Shown here: in pieces, positions 1-8,838 of the stretch
Layout of the letters: each line of letters starts with the position of its first letter
How positions within the stretch are numbered: the first letter of the stretch is position 1
From: Pseudomonas sp. Irchel s3h14
Lineage (GTDB): Bacteria; Pseudomonadota; Gammaproteobacteria; Pseudomonadales; Pseudomonadaceae
Direction of reading: 5' to 3'
DNA: 64,000 nt
NCBI RefSeq assembly: GCF_900187425.1
Contig: NZ_FYDJ01000001.1
Span: 434,001 to 498,000, forward strand
The notes under the pieces: model-generated
Databases searched by the model: none
What the model was told of the DNA's origin: nothing
Seen by the model: only the letters and a program-made list of their open reading frames with translations
Made by a program: the position numbers and the translations under genes

Positions 1-25
1 CAACACCGTTCAAGGAATCGTCTGA

Positions 26-619
26 ATGCTGGTCGTCTCACTCGGTGGCAGTCCCAGCCAACGCTCCCGTTCCGGGGTGCTGCTGGAGCGCTCCCAACGC
101 TGGTTGCAGGAGCAAGGTGTGGAAGTGGTGAGTTACCAGGTGCGGGACTTCCCGGCCGAAGACTTGCTGCATGCACGCTTCGACAGCCCGAAGGTGATCG
201 ACCTGCTGCAACAGATTGAAAACGCCGATGGCCTGCTGATCGCCACGCCGGTCTACAAAGCGTCGTTCTCCGGCGCATTGAAAACCGTGCTGGACCTGCT
301 GCCCGAACGTGCCCTGGCCCACAAAGTGGTTTTGCCAATGGCCACCGGCGGCAGCATCGCCCACATGCTGGCGGTGGATTACGCGCTCAAGCCAGTGTTG
401 TCGGCATTGAAAGCCCAGGAAATGCTCCACGGGATTTTCGCCGTAGACAGCCAGATCGCTTACGGCGAAGGCAGCGTCCAGGCGCAGTTGGCACCGGAGC
501 TGGAAGAAAGACTGAATGAATCGCTGGAGCTGTTTTTCAGCGCCATGGCGCGACGGCCCAAGCCGATCGATCCGAATCTGTTGAATGAACGTTTGTTGAG
601 TGCTCGCTGGAGCATTTAA
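26..619 (+). CDS. ssuE: NAD(P)H-dependent FMN reductase SsuE
   Basis: A 197-residue flavodoxin-like flavin reductase that would supply reduced FMN to the monooxygenase SsuD for desulfonation of alkanesulfonates. The N-terminus [16 protein letters not shown] is the phosphate-binding loop of the SsuE/NADPH-dependent FMN reductase family, and the central [14 protein letters not shown] segment is the flavin-binding signature. An AAGGAA ribosome site lies 9 bases before the ATG. It is the first gene of ssuEADCBF, and identification rests on both sequence and operon order. The promoter lies outside the window or in its first 25 bases, so nothing can be said about its sulfur-starvation control. Confidence 0.95.
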   Translation: MLVVSLGGSPSQRSRSGVLLERSQRWLQEQGVEVVSYQVRDFPAEDLLHARFDSPKVIDLLQQIENADGLLIATPVYKASFSGALKTVLDLLPERALAHKVVLPMATGGSIAHMLAVDYALKPVLSALKAQEMLHGIFAVDSQIAYGEGSVQAQLAPELEERLNESLELFFSAMARRPKPIDPNLLNERLLSARWSI

Positions 620-708
620 GCCTTACCCCAATTTGAAGTACTCACCTTACTCAGCCGCCAACGGCCAAGCAGGTGCAGCCAAAACCCAACTGCAAAAAGG
701 AGAGCGCC

Positions 709-1674
709 ATGCGCACTGTCATTTTGCGTCGTGGTCTGGTCGCTCTGTTTGCTGCGGCTGTAACCTTCGGCGCCATTACTCAAGCTCAAGCCGAGACGCT
801 TCGGATCGGTTATCAAAAGTACGGCACTTTGGTGCTGCTCAAAGCCAAAGGCACTTTGGAAAAACGCCTCGCCGCCCAAGGCGTGGACGTGCAATGGACT
901 GAATTTCCCGGCGGCCCGCAGCTGCTCGAAGGCCTGAACGTCGGCTCCATCGACTTCGGCGTTACAGGTGAAACTCCCCCCGTATTCGCTCAAGCAGCCG
1001 GCGCCGATCTGCTCTATGTCGCCTACGAACCACCAGCGCCCCACAGCGAAGCGATCCTGGTGCCGAAGGACTCGGCGATCAAATCGGTGCAGGACCTCAA
1101 GGGCAAGAAAGTCGTCCTGAACAAAGGCTCCAACGTGCACTACCTGTTGGTCCGCGCACTGGAAGATGCCGGCCTCAAATACACCGACATCCAGACCGTA
1201 TTCCTGCCGCCGGCCGATGCCCGCGCTGCGTTCGAACGTGGCAGCGTCGATGCCTGGGTGATCTGGGACCCGTACCAGGCCGCCGCCGAACAACAGTTGC
1301 AGGCACGCACTCTGCGTGATGGCCAAGGCATCGTCGACAACCATCAGTTCTACCTCGCGACCAAGCCTTATGCGCAGAAAAACCCTGAGGTGATCAAGAC
1401 CCTTGTGGAAGAAGTGCGCGCCGTCGGCGAATGGTCCAAGGCCAATCCTGAAGACGTGACCAAACAAGTTTCGCCACTGATTGGCCTGCCAGCGGACATC
1501 ACCCTGACCTCGATGAAACGCCAGGGCTACGGTGCGCTGTTCCTCACCCCTGAAGTGGTCGCCGCGCAACAGAAAATTGCCGACACCTTCTATCAGCTCA
1601 AGCTGATTCCAAAGCCGCTGAGTATCAAAGACGTGATCTGGACGCCTCCGGCGGCCGTTGCCCAAGCGCAGTAA
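709..1674 (+). CDS. ssuA: Sulfonate ABC transporter substrate-binding protein SsuA
   Basis: Periplasmic binding protein (321 residues) for aliphatic sulfonates, feeding the SsuBC transporter. The start at 709 follows an AAGGAG ribosome site by six bases and begins a typical signal peptide (MRTVILRRG, hydrophobic core, cleavage near AQAE). An in-frame upstream ATG at 673 would put 12 extra residues before the signal peptide and has no good ribosome site. The mature protein opens LRIGYQKYGTL and contains the NVGSIDFGVTGETPP region usual for SsuA/TauA-type binding proteins. It lies between ssuE and ssuD in the same transcription unit. Confidence 0.95.
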   Translation: MRTVILRRGLVALFAAAVTFGAITQAQAETLRIGYQKYGTLVLLKAKGTLEKRLAAQGVDVQWTEFPGGPQLLEGLNVGSIDFGVTGETPPVFAQAAGADLLYVAYEPPAPHSEAILVPKDSAIKSVQDLKGKKVVLNKGSNVHYLLVRALEDAGLKYTDIQTVFLPPADARAAFERGSVDAWVIWDPYQAAAEQQLQARTLRDGQGIVDNHQFYLATKPYAQKNPEVIKTLVEEVRAVGEWSKANPEDVTKQVSPLIGLPADITLTSMKRQGYGALFLTPEVVAAQQKIADTFYQLKLIPKPLSIKDVIWTPPAAVAQAQ

Positions 1675-1699
1675 TTCGATTTCCTAAGGAGTCCACTCC

Positions 1700-2848
1700 A
1701 TGAGCCTCAATATCTTCTGGTTCCTGCCTACCCACGGCGACGGCCACTACCTTGGCACCGCCGAAGGCGCTCGCGCTGTCGACCACGGTTATCTGCAACA
1801 AGTCGCGCAAGCAGCGGATCGTCTGGGCTTTGGCGGGGTGCTGATACCCACCGGGCGCTCCTGCGAAGACTCGTGGCTGGTGGCCGCGTCGCTGATCCCG
1901 GTGACCCAGCGTTTGAAATTCCTCGTCGCGCTACGCCCCGGGATCATTTCCCCTACGGTGGCCGCGCGTCAGGCTGCGACGCTGGATCGCCTGTCCGGCG
2001 GCCGTGCGTTGTTCAATCTGGTAACCGGCGGTGATCCGGAAGAATTGGCCGGCGACGGTTTGTTCCTGACTCACGAAGAACGCTATCAAGCCTCGGTGGA
2101 ATTCACCCGTATCTGGCGCCGCGTACTGGAGGGCGAAACCGTCGATTACGACGGTCAGCACATCAGCGTAAAGGGCGCGAAGTTGCTCTACCCGCCGATC
2201 CAGCAACCGCGTCCGCCGCTGTACTTCGGTGGTTCTTCGGAAGCGGCGCAAGACCTCGCGGCAGAGCAGGTCGAGATGGTCCTGACCTGGGGCGAACCAC
2301 CGGCCGCCGTTGCCGAGAAGATCGAACAAGTGCGCGCCAAAGCCGCGAAGCTCGGGCGTACCGTGCGCTTCGGCATTCGCTTGCACGTGATCGTTCGTGA
2401 AACCAATGCCGAAGCCTGGCAAGCGGCGGATCGACTGATCTCTCATCTGGACGACGACACCATCGCTCGCGCCCAGGCTTCTCTGGCGCGCTTCGACTCG
2501 GTGGGCCAGCAACGCATGGCCGCGCTGCATGGCGGCAGCCGTGACAATCTGGAAGTCAGCCCCAACCTGTGGGCCGGTGTCGGTCTGGTGCGTGGCGGTG
2601 CCGGTACAGCATTAGTGGGCGACGGTCCGACCGTGGCTGCTCGCGTGAAGGAATACGCGGACCTGGGCATCGACACGTTCATCTTCTCCGGTTATCCACA
2701 CCTGGAAGAGTCTTACCGCGTCGCCGAATTGCTGTTCCCGCACCTGGACATCGAACGTCCGGAGTTGCCGAAAAGCGCCGGTTACGTCAGCCCGTTTGGT
2801 GAGATGGTCGCCAACGACATTCTCCCCAAAGCCGCGTCGCAGAGCTGA
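1700..2848 (+). CDS. ssuD: FMNH2-dependent alkanesulfonate monooxygenase SsuD
   Basis: A 382-residue bacterial-luciferase-like TIM-barrel enzyme that uses reduced FMN and oxygen to release sulfite from alkanesulfonates. It opens [19 protein letters not shown], matching the SsuD family start, and the length is usual for the family. Recognisable blocks include [25 protein letters not shown] split around the barrel core and the [17 protein letters not shown] loop. A TAAGGAG site precedes the ATG. It is the catalytic centre of the operon: SsuE gives the flavin and SsuABC bring the substrate. Confidence 0.96.
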   Translation: MSLNIFWFLPTHGDGHYLGTAEGARAVDHGYLQQVAQAADRLGFGGVLIPTGRSCEDSWLVAASLIPVTQRLKFLVALRPGIISPTVAARQAATLDRLSGGRALFNLVTGGDPEELAGDGLFLTHEERYQASVEFTRIWRRVLEGETVDYDGQHISVKGAKLLYPPIQQPRPPLYFGGSSEAAQDLAAEQVEMVLTWGEPPAAVAEKIEQVRAKAAKLGRTVRFGIRLHVIVRETNAEAWQAADRLISHLDDDTIARAQASLARFDSVGQQRMAALHGGSRDNLEVSPNLWAGVGLVRGGAGTALVGDGPTVAARVKEYADLGIDTFIFSGYPHLEESYRVAELLFPHLDIERPELPKSAGYVSPFGEMVANDILPKAASQS

Positions 2849-2856
2849 GGCGCGCC

Positions 2857-3639
2857 ATGAAGAAACTTATCCATAACCTCGCGCCCTGGGCGTTACCTGT
2901 TTTGCTGCTGGCGGTGTGGCAGTTGTCGGTGTCGGCGGGCTGGTTGTCGACACGGATTCTGCCGGCGCCGATCGCGGTCATCGAAGCCGGCGTCAGCCTG
3001 GTGCGCAGCGGCGAAATCTGGACTCACCTGGCGATCAGCGGCTGGCGTGCAGCGCTGGGTTTCGCCATCGGCGGCAGCATCGGTCTGACCTTGGGCTTCA
3101 TCACCGGCCTGTCGAAATGGGGCGAACGCCTGCTCGACAGTTCGGTGCAGATGATCCGCAACGTGCCACACCTGGCGCTGATTCCGCTGGTGATCCTGTG
3201 GTTCGGCATCGATGAGTCGGCGAAGATTTTCCTGGTGGCATTGGGCACGTTGTTCCCGATCTACCTCAACACCTATCACGGCATCCGCAACGTTGATCCG
3301 GCGCTGGTGGAAATGTCCCGCAGTTATGGCTTGTCCGGTTTCAGCCTGTTCCGTCAGGTGATTCTGCCGGGGGCGCTGCCTTCGATTCTGGTCGGTGTGC
3401 GGTTCGCGCTGGGCTTCATGTGGCTGACGTTGATCGTCGCGGAAACCATTTCCGCCAGCTCCGGCATCGGCTACCTGGCAATGAATGCCCGGGAGTTCTT
3501 GCAGACCGACGTGGTGGTACTGGCGATTCTTATGTACGCGGTACTCGGCAAACTCGCCGACCTCGCGGCCCGTGGACTTGAACGCGTGTGGTTGCGCTGG
3601 CACCCGGCCTATCAGGTTGTTAAAGGAGGTGCGGCATGA
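2857..3639 (+). CDS. ssuC: Sulfonate ABC transporter permease SsuC
   Basis: Inner-membrane permease of 260 residues with about six hydrophobic segments and the cytoplasmic EAA-type loop ([30 protein letters not shown]) that contacts the ATPase. It begins 8 bases after ssuD and overlaps ssuB by 4 bases, so translation is probably coupled. The sequence places it in the BPD_transp_1 family of nitrate/sulfonate/taurine systems; the neighbours make sulfonate the expected substrate. Confidence 0.94.
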   Translation: MKKLIHNLAPWALPVLLLAVWQLSVSAGWLSTRILPAPIAVIEAGVSLVRSGEIWTHLAISGWRAALGFAIGGSIGLTLGFITGLSKWGERLLDSSVQMIRNVPHLALIPLVILWFGIDESAKIFLVALGTLFPIYLNTYHGIRNVDPALVEMSRSYGLSGFSLFRQVILPGALPSILVGVRFALGFMWLTLIVAETISASSGIGYLAMNAREFLQTDVVVLAILMYAVLGKLADLAARGLERVWLRWHPAYQVVKGGAA

Positions 3640-4442
3640 CGGCTCAACAACCTCTACGCCTGCTGCGCGGGATTCCGCTGGCAGTGCGCAAGCTGCAAAA
3701 AACCTTCGGCGCGCGGCAAGTGCTGCGCGAGATCGATCTGCACATCCCGGCCGGTCAGTTTGTCGCCGTGGTCGGTCGTAGCGGTTGCGGCAAAAGTACC
3801 TTGCTGCGCTTGCTCGCCGGTCTCGACAAACCCACGGGCGGTGAATTGCTGGCCGGTTCCGCGCCGCTGAGTGAGGCGCGGGAAGACACTCGATTGATGT
3901 TCCAGGAAGCGCGTTTGCTGCCCTGGAAAAAGGTCATCGACAACGTCGGCCTCGGGCTCAAGGGCAACTGGCGTCCGCAAGCGCTGGAAGCCTTGGAGTC
4001 GGTCGGTCTGGCCGACCGCGCCAATGAATGGCCGGCCGCCTTGTCCGGTGGCCAGAAGCAACGTGTGGCCCTGGCCCGCGCGCTGATCCATCAACCGCGG
4101 TTGCTGTTGCTGGACGAACCGCTGGGCGCGCTGGATGCACTGACCCGAATTGAAATGCAGCAGCTGATCGAACGGCTCTGGCAGAAGCACGGTTTTACCG
4201 TGTTGCTGGTCACCCACGATGTCAGTGAAGCGGTAGCGATTGCCGACCGGGTGATCCTGATCGAAGAGGGCGAAGTCGGCCTCGACCTGCACGTTGAGCT
4301 GCCGCGCCCCCGGGTTCGCGGCTCCCATCGGCTGGCGGCACTGGAAACCGAAGTCCTCAATCGCGTGCTGGCGTTGCCCGGCGAACCGCCGGCACCGGAA
4401 CCTGTTTCACCATTGCCCACGCAATTGCGTTGGGCTCAATAA
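3636..4442 (+). CDS. ssuB: Sulfonate ABC transporter ATPase SsuB
   Basis: A 268-residue ABC ATPase. Walker A is GRSGCGKST, the signature is [15 protein letters not shown] and Walker B is [14 protein letters not shown], followed by the switch histidine in [10 protein letters not shown]. The start overlaps the end of ssuC (ATGA). The tail after about residue 205 is rich in Pro and Glu and is not needed for nucleotide binding. It powers sulfonate import with SsuA and SsuC. Confidence 0.95.
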   Translation: MTAQQPLRLLRGIPLAVRKLQKTFGARQVLREIDLHIPAGQFVAVVGRSGCGKSTLLRLLAGLDKPTGGELLAGSAPLSEAREDTRLMFQEARLLPWKKVIDNVGLGLKGNWRPQALEALESVGLADRANEWPAALSGGQKQRVALARALIHQPRLLLLDEPLGALDALTRIEMQQLIERLWQKHGFTVLLVTHDVSEAVAIADRVILIEEGEVGLDLHVELPRPRVRGSHRLAALETEVLNRVLALPGEPPAPEPVSPLPTQLRWAQ

Positions 4443-4475
4443 CTCAAGCCTTATCCAGCGACAGGAATCAACATC

Positions 4476-4691
4476 ATGACGATCAAAGCCATCAACGTTC
4501 GTAACCAGTTCAAAGGCTCCATCAAGGAAATCGTACTCGGCGACGTACTGTCCGAAATCGACGTACAGACCGCTTCCGGCATCGTCACCTCGGTGATCAC
4601 CACTCGCTCGGTGAAAGAGCTGGAGCTGGTGGTCGGCAGCGAAGTGATCGCGTTTGTGAAATCCACCGAGGTGTCGATCGCCAAGTTGTAA
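4476..4691 (+). CDS. ssuF: Mop-type molybdopterin-binding protein SsuF
   Basis: A single 71-residue Mop/TOBE domain (MTIKAINVRNQFKGSIKEI..., ending VIAFVKSTEVSIAKL), the fold that binds molybdate or tungstate oligomerically. In P. putida the sulfonate operon also ends with such a gene, ssuF, which is needed for some sulfonates and sulfate esters by a mechanism not settled as far as I know. It is the last gene before a strong terminator, 33 bases after ssuB. Confidence 0.9.
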   Translation: MTIKAINVRNQFKGSIKEIVLGDVLSEIDVQTASGIVTSVITTRSVKELELVVGSEVIAFVKSTEVSIAKL

Positions 4692-4710
4692 GCGCGTGCG
4701 CAAACAACGA

Positions 4711-4743
4711 CCCCGAAGGGTGTAAGCCCTTCGGGGTTTTTTA
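4711..4743 (+). terminator. Rho-independent terminator of the ssu operon
   Basis: A perfect ten-base stem CCCCGAAGGG / CCCTTCGGGG with a five-base loop is followed by six T residues. It lies 19 bases after the ssuF stop. It also separates the operon from the convergent gene at 4755-5519. Confidence 0.93.
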
Positions 4744-4754
4744 TGCGCGGGTGT

Positions 4755-5519
4755 TCAGGGCTCGGGCGCGCAGCGCCAACCGACGGCGGGCGCGTAGGTG
4801 CCGAGTGAAAACAGCAAACGTGGGTCGCTGAATAGCTCGCTGGCGTTTGGATCGATGTCTGCCGGCAACAGTGGCTGGCCGGTCTGTATGGGCAGTGTGG
4901 AATAGTCGATGTGCCACGGGGTTTGCCCGGCATGGTGGCGACCGAAAGAGAGTTCGCAGGCAAGCTGTTGCGGTGCGGTTGCCCCATCAATGTGTTCACG
5001 CAAATGGCCGCCGGGATTCAGCGCGACCGCGCGGCTGGCGGCGAACAGAAAGTAGTCACCGGCCAGCACCAGGCAGGCAACGCGCGTCGGATCATCGACC
5101 GCCTGTAACCACTGACCGCGACAGGTGCCGCGAGAGTCCGGCAGCCGCTCCCAGATCTCGTAGTAGCTGTCGTCCAGGGCGGTTTCGACCAGGCGTTCGC
5201 TGGTTTCGAAATGCATGCGCCCGATGTCTTCTTCGGTGCTGACGGGCTGGTAGTCGAGTTTGCGATGCCACTGGCAAATATCGCCGTTGACCTCGGTTAC
5301 GCCGGCGAAGCCTTTTTGTTCGCTCAGGGTCAGCAGGTCCGCGTGATTCTGTTGCTCCAGCGGCAAGACCGGAAGCGGGGCAGGCGGGATGCGCAGGTCG
5401 GCAAACAAGCGCGGGGTTTGCAGCCAGTACACGGCTGTTTCGCTGTCGACGCGCCCCGACTGGAATTTGATCAGGCGTCGTTGCCACACGCCAAGGTAGT
5501 TGTCTGGAACGTGCGCCAT
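4755..5519 (-). CDS. Conserved protein of unknown function next to a TetR regulator
   Basis: A 254-residue soluble protein with no signal peptide or membrane segment. I do not recognise its family with certainty. The opening VPDNYLGVWQRRLI and the segment TAVYWLQTPRLFADLRIP look like a beta-barrel, lipocalin-like domain with an aromatic-rich rim; a vague resemblance to HRI1-like proteins is from memory only. The ATG at 5519 has a GAGG site five bases upstream; an in-frame GTG two codons earlier is less well placed. It begins 15 bases after the TetR gene ends on the same strand, so the two are probably co-transcribed and the regulator may sense or control something this protein handles. Confidence 0.75.
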   Translation of the reverse strand: MAHVPDNYLGVWQRRLIKFQSGRVDSETAVYWLQTPRLFADLRIPPAPLPVLPLEQQNHADLLTLSEQKGFAGVTEVNGDICQWHRKLDYQPVSTEEDIGRMHFETSERLVETALDDSYYEIWERLPDSRGTCRGQWLQAVDDPTRVACLVLAGDYFLFAASRAVALNPGGHLREHIDGATAPQQLACELSFGRHHAGQTPWHIDYSTLPIQTGQPLLPADIDPNASELFSDPRLLFSLGTYAPAVGWRCAPEP

Positions 5520-5534
5520 GAACACCTCGTTGCG

Positions 5535-6167
5535 TTATGCGTCGCGCTTGGACAGGTAGGGCGGCAAATACAGGCCCAGGTAGGCGTCGAATACCCGCAT
5601 CCCTTCCTCAGCCATGCGTGGCGTGATCTGCCCATGTTGCTGCACCGAACGCGCATAGACGCGGTCGCCGAGCTCCATGGCCAGGGCGAACACATCGACA
5701 TCGGTCGGAAGCTTCGGCAATTCGAAGTGGTGATCGAAGAGTTTGTGCATCAGGTCGCCGAGTTCGATGTCGTGCTGACGGTCGGCCTGGGTGACTTCAG
5801 TCAGCCCGTGCTGGGCAAGAATGAGCTGGCGGGCGGCGGCGTCTTCGCTGTAGATCGCGAGCATGCGTTGTTCCACCAGTCGCGACAGATCGCGCCAGCC
5901 GTTCAGGGCTTCGTGGTCGATGGGCGCTTGCAGGCAGGCACGGAACGCAGCATGGACATCGGCCGTCAGGGCTTCGAGCAGCGCCGGGACGCTGGCAAAG
6001 AAGTGGTAGACGGAGGAGGGTGGGATCTCCGCGCGTTCGGCGACGCTATAGATCGACAGGCTGGCCACGCCCTCGGCAGCCAGCAGCGTGCGGGCGGCAT
6101 CGAGTATCGAATCGATCCGGGCCTGGCTGCGAGCGCGGGGTTTGCGTGGGGTGGCGAGTCGGGTCAT
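5535..6167 (-). CDS. TetR-family transcriptional regulator
   Basis: A 210-residue repressor-type regulator. The N-terminal helix-turn-helix spans roughly residues 15-60 (ARIDSILDAARTLLAAEG, then VAERAEIPPSSVYHFFASVPALL), which is the TetR_N pattern. The ligand domain is not diagnostic. The start at 6167 has an AGGAGA site six bases upstream; the longer reading frame upstream is not supported. It is followed directly by the unknown gene at 4755-5519. In PAO1 the TetR regulator of agmatine use lies close to spuI, so a polyamine-related role is possible, but nothing in the sequence proves it. Confidence 0.88.
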   Translation of the reverse strand: MTRLATPRKPRARSQARIDSILDAARTLLAAEGVASLSIYSVAERAEIPPSSVYHFFASVPALLEALTADVHAAFRACLQAPIDHEALNGWRDLSRLVEQRMLAIYSEDAAARQLILAQHGLTEVTQADRQHDIELGDLMHKLFDHHFELPKLPTDVDVFALAMELGDRVYARSVQQHGQITPRMAEEGMRVFDAYLGLYLPPYLSKRDA

Positions 6168-6231
6168 CGAAGTCTCCTGCGGGGCAGCGGGCATTGTACG
6201 AGCAGGGTTTGATGTTGTCTTGTCGGACGCC

Positions 6232-6299
6232 TTCGCGGGCAAGCCTCGCTCCTACGGAAAATCAAACGCATACCTGTAGGAGCGAGGCTTGCCCGCGAA
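6232..6299. repeat. REP doublet (family A, GTAGGAGC type)
   Basis: Two inverted arms, TTCGCGGGCAAGCCTCGCTC and its complement, about 25 bases each and perfectly matched, separated by about 20 bases. This is the typical Pseudomonas REPIN layout. It lies upstream of the TetR gene, between it and the spuI terminator. Confidence 0.9.
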
Positions 6300-6314
6300 C
6301 CGCCGCAGGCGGCC

Positions 6315-6356
6315 ATAAAAAAACGCCATCGGCCTTGACGACCGATGGCGTTGTTT
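6315..6356 (-). terminator. Terminator downstream of spuI
   Basis: Stem CGCCATCGG / CCGATGGCG with a short loop. On the minus strand it is followed by seven T residues (A-run at 6318-6323 on the plus strand), and it lies just beyond the spuI stop codon. The plus strand also carries TTGTTTTT after the stem, so it may work in both directions. Confidence 0.88.
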
Positions 6357-6369
6357 TTACTGCAACCGC

Positions 6370-7746
6370 TTACACGGTATGCAGGTACCAGTTGTACTCG
6401 AGGTCGGAGATGGAGTGTTCGAACTCCTCCAGCTCGCTCTCTTTACACGCGACGAAGATATCGATGTATTTCGGATCGATGTACTTGGCCATGACTTCGC
6501 TGTCGTCCAGCTCGCGCAATGCATCGCGCAGGTTGTTCGGCAGGCTTTGCTCGTTCTGCTCGTAGGAGTTGCCTTCCACGGGTGCGCCCGGCTCGATCTT
6601 GTTGGTCAGGCCGTGATGCACGCCTGCCAGGACCGAAGCCATCAGCAGGTACGGGTTGGCATCGGCGCCGGCAACACGGTGTTCCAGACGGACCGCGTCG
6701 GCGGAACCGGTTGGCACACGTACCGCAACAGTACGGTTGTCCAGACCCCAGCACGGTGCGTTCGGCACGTAGAACTGTGCGCCGAAACGACGGTAGGAGT
6801 TGACGTTCGGGCAGAGGAAAGCCATCTGCGCCGGTAGGGTCTCGAGCACACCGCCGATCGCGTGACGCAGTGCGGCGTTCTGCTCGGGATCCTCACTGGC
6901 AAAAATGTTTTTGCCATCTTTATCAAGAATCGAGATGTGGACATGCAGACCGTTGCCCGCCTGGCCCGGGTAAGGCTTGGCCATGAAGGTGGTGTCCATC
7001 TCATGGTCGTAGGCGATGTTTTTGATCAGACGCTTGAGCAGGACCGCGTAGTCGCAGGCCTTGATCGGGTCGGCAACGTGGTGCAGGTTCACTTCGAACT
7101 GCGCCGGGGCACTTTCCTTGACGATCGCGTCGGCAGGGATGCCTTGCTCTTTCGCGCCTTCCAGAATGTCCTGGAGGCAGTCGACGTATTCGTCGAGGTC
7201 GTCGATCAGGTAAACCTGTGTCGAATGCGGGCGTTTGCCGGAGATCGGCGAGCGAGGCGGTTGTGGGCGACCGTTCACGTTCTCCTGGTCGATCAGGTAG
7301 AACTCCAGTTCGAACGCGGCGCAGATGGTGAGGCCCATCTCGTCAAACTTGGCTACGACTTGTCGCAGGACTTCGCGCGGGTCGGCGAAGAAAGGATCAC
7401 CTTCGAGTTCGTGCATGGTCATTAACAGTTGCGCGGTAGGGCGCTTCTGCCAAGGCTCGTTGCACAGGGTGTCAGGGATTGGATAGCAGATTCGGTCAGC
7501 ATCGCCGATGTCCAGGCCCAGGCCGGTGCTTTCCACCGTCGAGCCATTGATATCCAGAGCAAATAGAGAGGCCGGCAGGTTGATGCCTTTCTCGTAAACC
7601 TTGTGGAGGCTGGTGCGTTCAATGCGCTTGCCGCGCACCACACCATTCATATCCGCAATCAGAAGGTCAACGTACAGAACCTCAGGATGTTCCTTAAGGA
7701 ACGCGTTCGCTTCGTTAAGCTGAACGGCACGCGGGGGTACCGACAT
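6370..7746 (-). CDS. spuI: Glutamate-polyamine ligase SpuI (glutamine-synthetase family)
   Basis: A 458-residue enzyme of the glutamine synthetase type III/PuuA group. It is expected to ligate glutamate to putrescine or other polyamines at the cost of ATP, the first step of the gamma-glutamylation route. Family features are visible: the N-terminal VLYVDLLIADMNGVVRGKRI, the metal-binding FELEFYL block, the GNGLHVHIS block and the catalytic RLEHRVAGADANPYL. It is divergent from spuABC, as I recall for PAO1. The second ligase in the window, SpuB, is similar in layout but clearly different in sequence, which suggests different polyamine substrates. Confidence 0.93.
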   Translation of the reverse strand: MSVPPRAVQLNEANAFLKEHPEVLYVDLLIADMNGVVRGKRIERTSLHKVYEKGINLPASLFALDINGSTVESTGLGLDIGDADRICYPIPDTLCNEPWQKRPTAQLLMTMHELEGDPFFADPREVLRQVVAKFDEMGLTICAAFELEFYLIDQENVNGRPQPPRSPISGKRPHSTQVYLIDDLDEYVDCLQDILEGAKEQGIPADAIVKESAPAQFEVNLHHVADPIKACDYAVLLKRLIKNIAYDHEMDTTFMAKPYPGQAGNGLHVHISILDKDGKNIFASEDPEQNAALRHAIGGVLETLPAQMAFLCPNVNSYRRFGAQFYVPNAPCWGLDNRTVAVRVPTGSADAVRLEHRVAGADANPYLLMASVLAGVHHGLTNKIEPGAPVEGNSYEQNEQSLPNNLRDALRELDDSEVMAKYIDPKYIDIFVACKESELEEFEHSISDLEYNWYLHTV

Positions 7747-8024
7747 GATGCAACACCTTTGTTGTTAAAAATATCAATCATTGATCTCTTCGGATTCCAG
7801 TCAACCCGAACGGCATGCCGAAGTCAAGCGAGGCCTTTTTTGCCCTAAAAAAGCACCCTTGGGGCTTTTTTGAGGCACTTTGGGGCGTTTTTATGCCTTT
7901 GAGCGATTTAGCGCCTGCGGGCTTGAGCGGGCCGTGTTGTATTTTTTACGGGGGTGTTGTGTAAAAAAATGAACAAGGCTAAGCTCGATTCAAACCCATA
8001 ACACCAATAATACCGGGGTGCTTC
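7747..8024. promoter_or_regulatory. Divergent spuI / spuA control region
   Basis: This 278-base gap must hold the promoters of both polyamine units. It has T-rich patches such as TATTTTTTACG near 7940 and repeated TTGGGG-CTTTTT motifs at about 7858-7890. I looked for a sigma-54 TGGCAC-N5-TTGCA element, plausible for nitrogen-controlled polyamine genes, and found no good match. Confidence 0.5.
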
Positions 8025-8801
8025 ATGTCTCGCCTGCCGTTAATCGGCGTCACCGCCTGCTCTAAGCAGATCGGTCTGCATGCTTATCACATCAGTGGCG
8101 ACAAGTACGTCCGCGCCGTGGCTTCAGCGGCCAAGGGCCTGCCGGTGATTCTTCCGTCCCTGGCCGATTTGCTGGCACCGTCCGATATTCTGGACGGTCT
8201 GGATGGCATCCTCTTTACAGGCTCTCCTTCCAATATAGAACCGTTTCACTATAGCGGCCCAGCCAGCGTGCCGGGCACTGCACATGATTCTGCACGCGAT
8301 GCCACCACCCTCCCGTTGATCCGCGCCGCAGTCGAGGCCGGCATTCCCGTACTCGGTATTTGCCGCGGCTTCCAGGAAATGAATGTGGCGTTCGGCGGCA
8401 GCCTGCATCAAAAAGTCCACGAAGCCGGTCCATTCATGGATCACCGTGAAGACGATAGCCTACCGCTTGAAGGACAGTATGCGCCAAGTCACCCGGTGCA
8501 CATTCAACCGGGTGGTGTGCTCGCAGGTCTGGGCCTGGCGAGCGAGATACAGGTCAATTCGATTCATGGTCAGGGCGTTGAACGTCTGGCGCCGGGCCTT
8601 TGCGTCGAGGCCTTGGCTCCTGACGGGTTGATCGAGGCTGTCTCGGTCCCGCAGGGCAAGGGTTTTGCTTTAGGAGTGCAATGGCATCCCGAATGGCAGG
8701 TAAGCTCAAACCCGGATTACCTTGCGATCTTCCAGGCATTTGGCGATGCCTGTCGTAAGCGCGCATTACAACGCGACGCCGATGCGTTAAACAACGCCTG
8801 A
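8025..8801 (+). CDS. spuA: Gamma-glutamyl-polyamine / gamma-glutamyl-GABA hydrolase SpuA
   Basis: A class-I glutamine-amidotransferase-like hydrolase of the PuuD group (258 residues) that removes the gamma-glutamyl group at the end of the polyamine route. The nucleophile is Cys113 in the elbow VLGICRGFQEMN, and the His-Glu pair lies in GVQWHPEWQ near the C-terminus. It is the first gene of the spuABC-DEFGH series, 37 bases before spuB. No strong ribosome site is visible, only GGGG about eight bases before the ATG. Confidence 0.93.
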   Translation: MSRLPLIGVTACSKQIGLHAYHISGDKYVRAVASAAKGLPVILPSLADLLAPSDILDGLDGILFTGSPSNIEPFHYSGPASVPGTAHDSARDATTLPLIRAAVEAGIPVLGICRGFQEMNVAFGGSLHQKVHEAGPFMDHREDDSLPLEGQYAPSHPVHIQPGGVLAGLGLASEIQVNSIHGQGVERLAPGLCVEALAPDGLIEAVSVPQGKGFALGVQWHPEWQVSSNPDYLAIFQAFGDACRKRALQRDADALNNA

Positions 8802-8838
8802 CTTATAAGAGTCAGGAAACCAAGCCTAAGAGGCATTT

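Noticed and set aside
7747..8024. Sigma-54 promoter in the spuI/spuA gap
   Set aside because: Partial GGCAC-like strings occur, but none has the GC doublet at the right -12 spacing.
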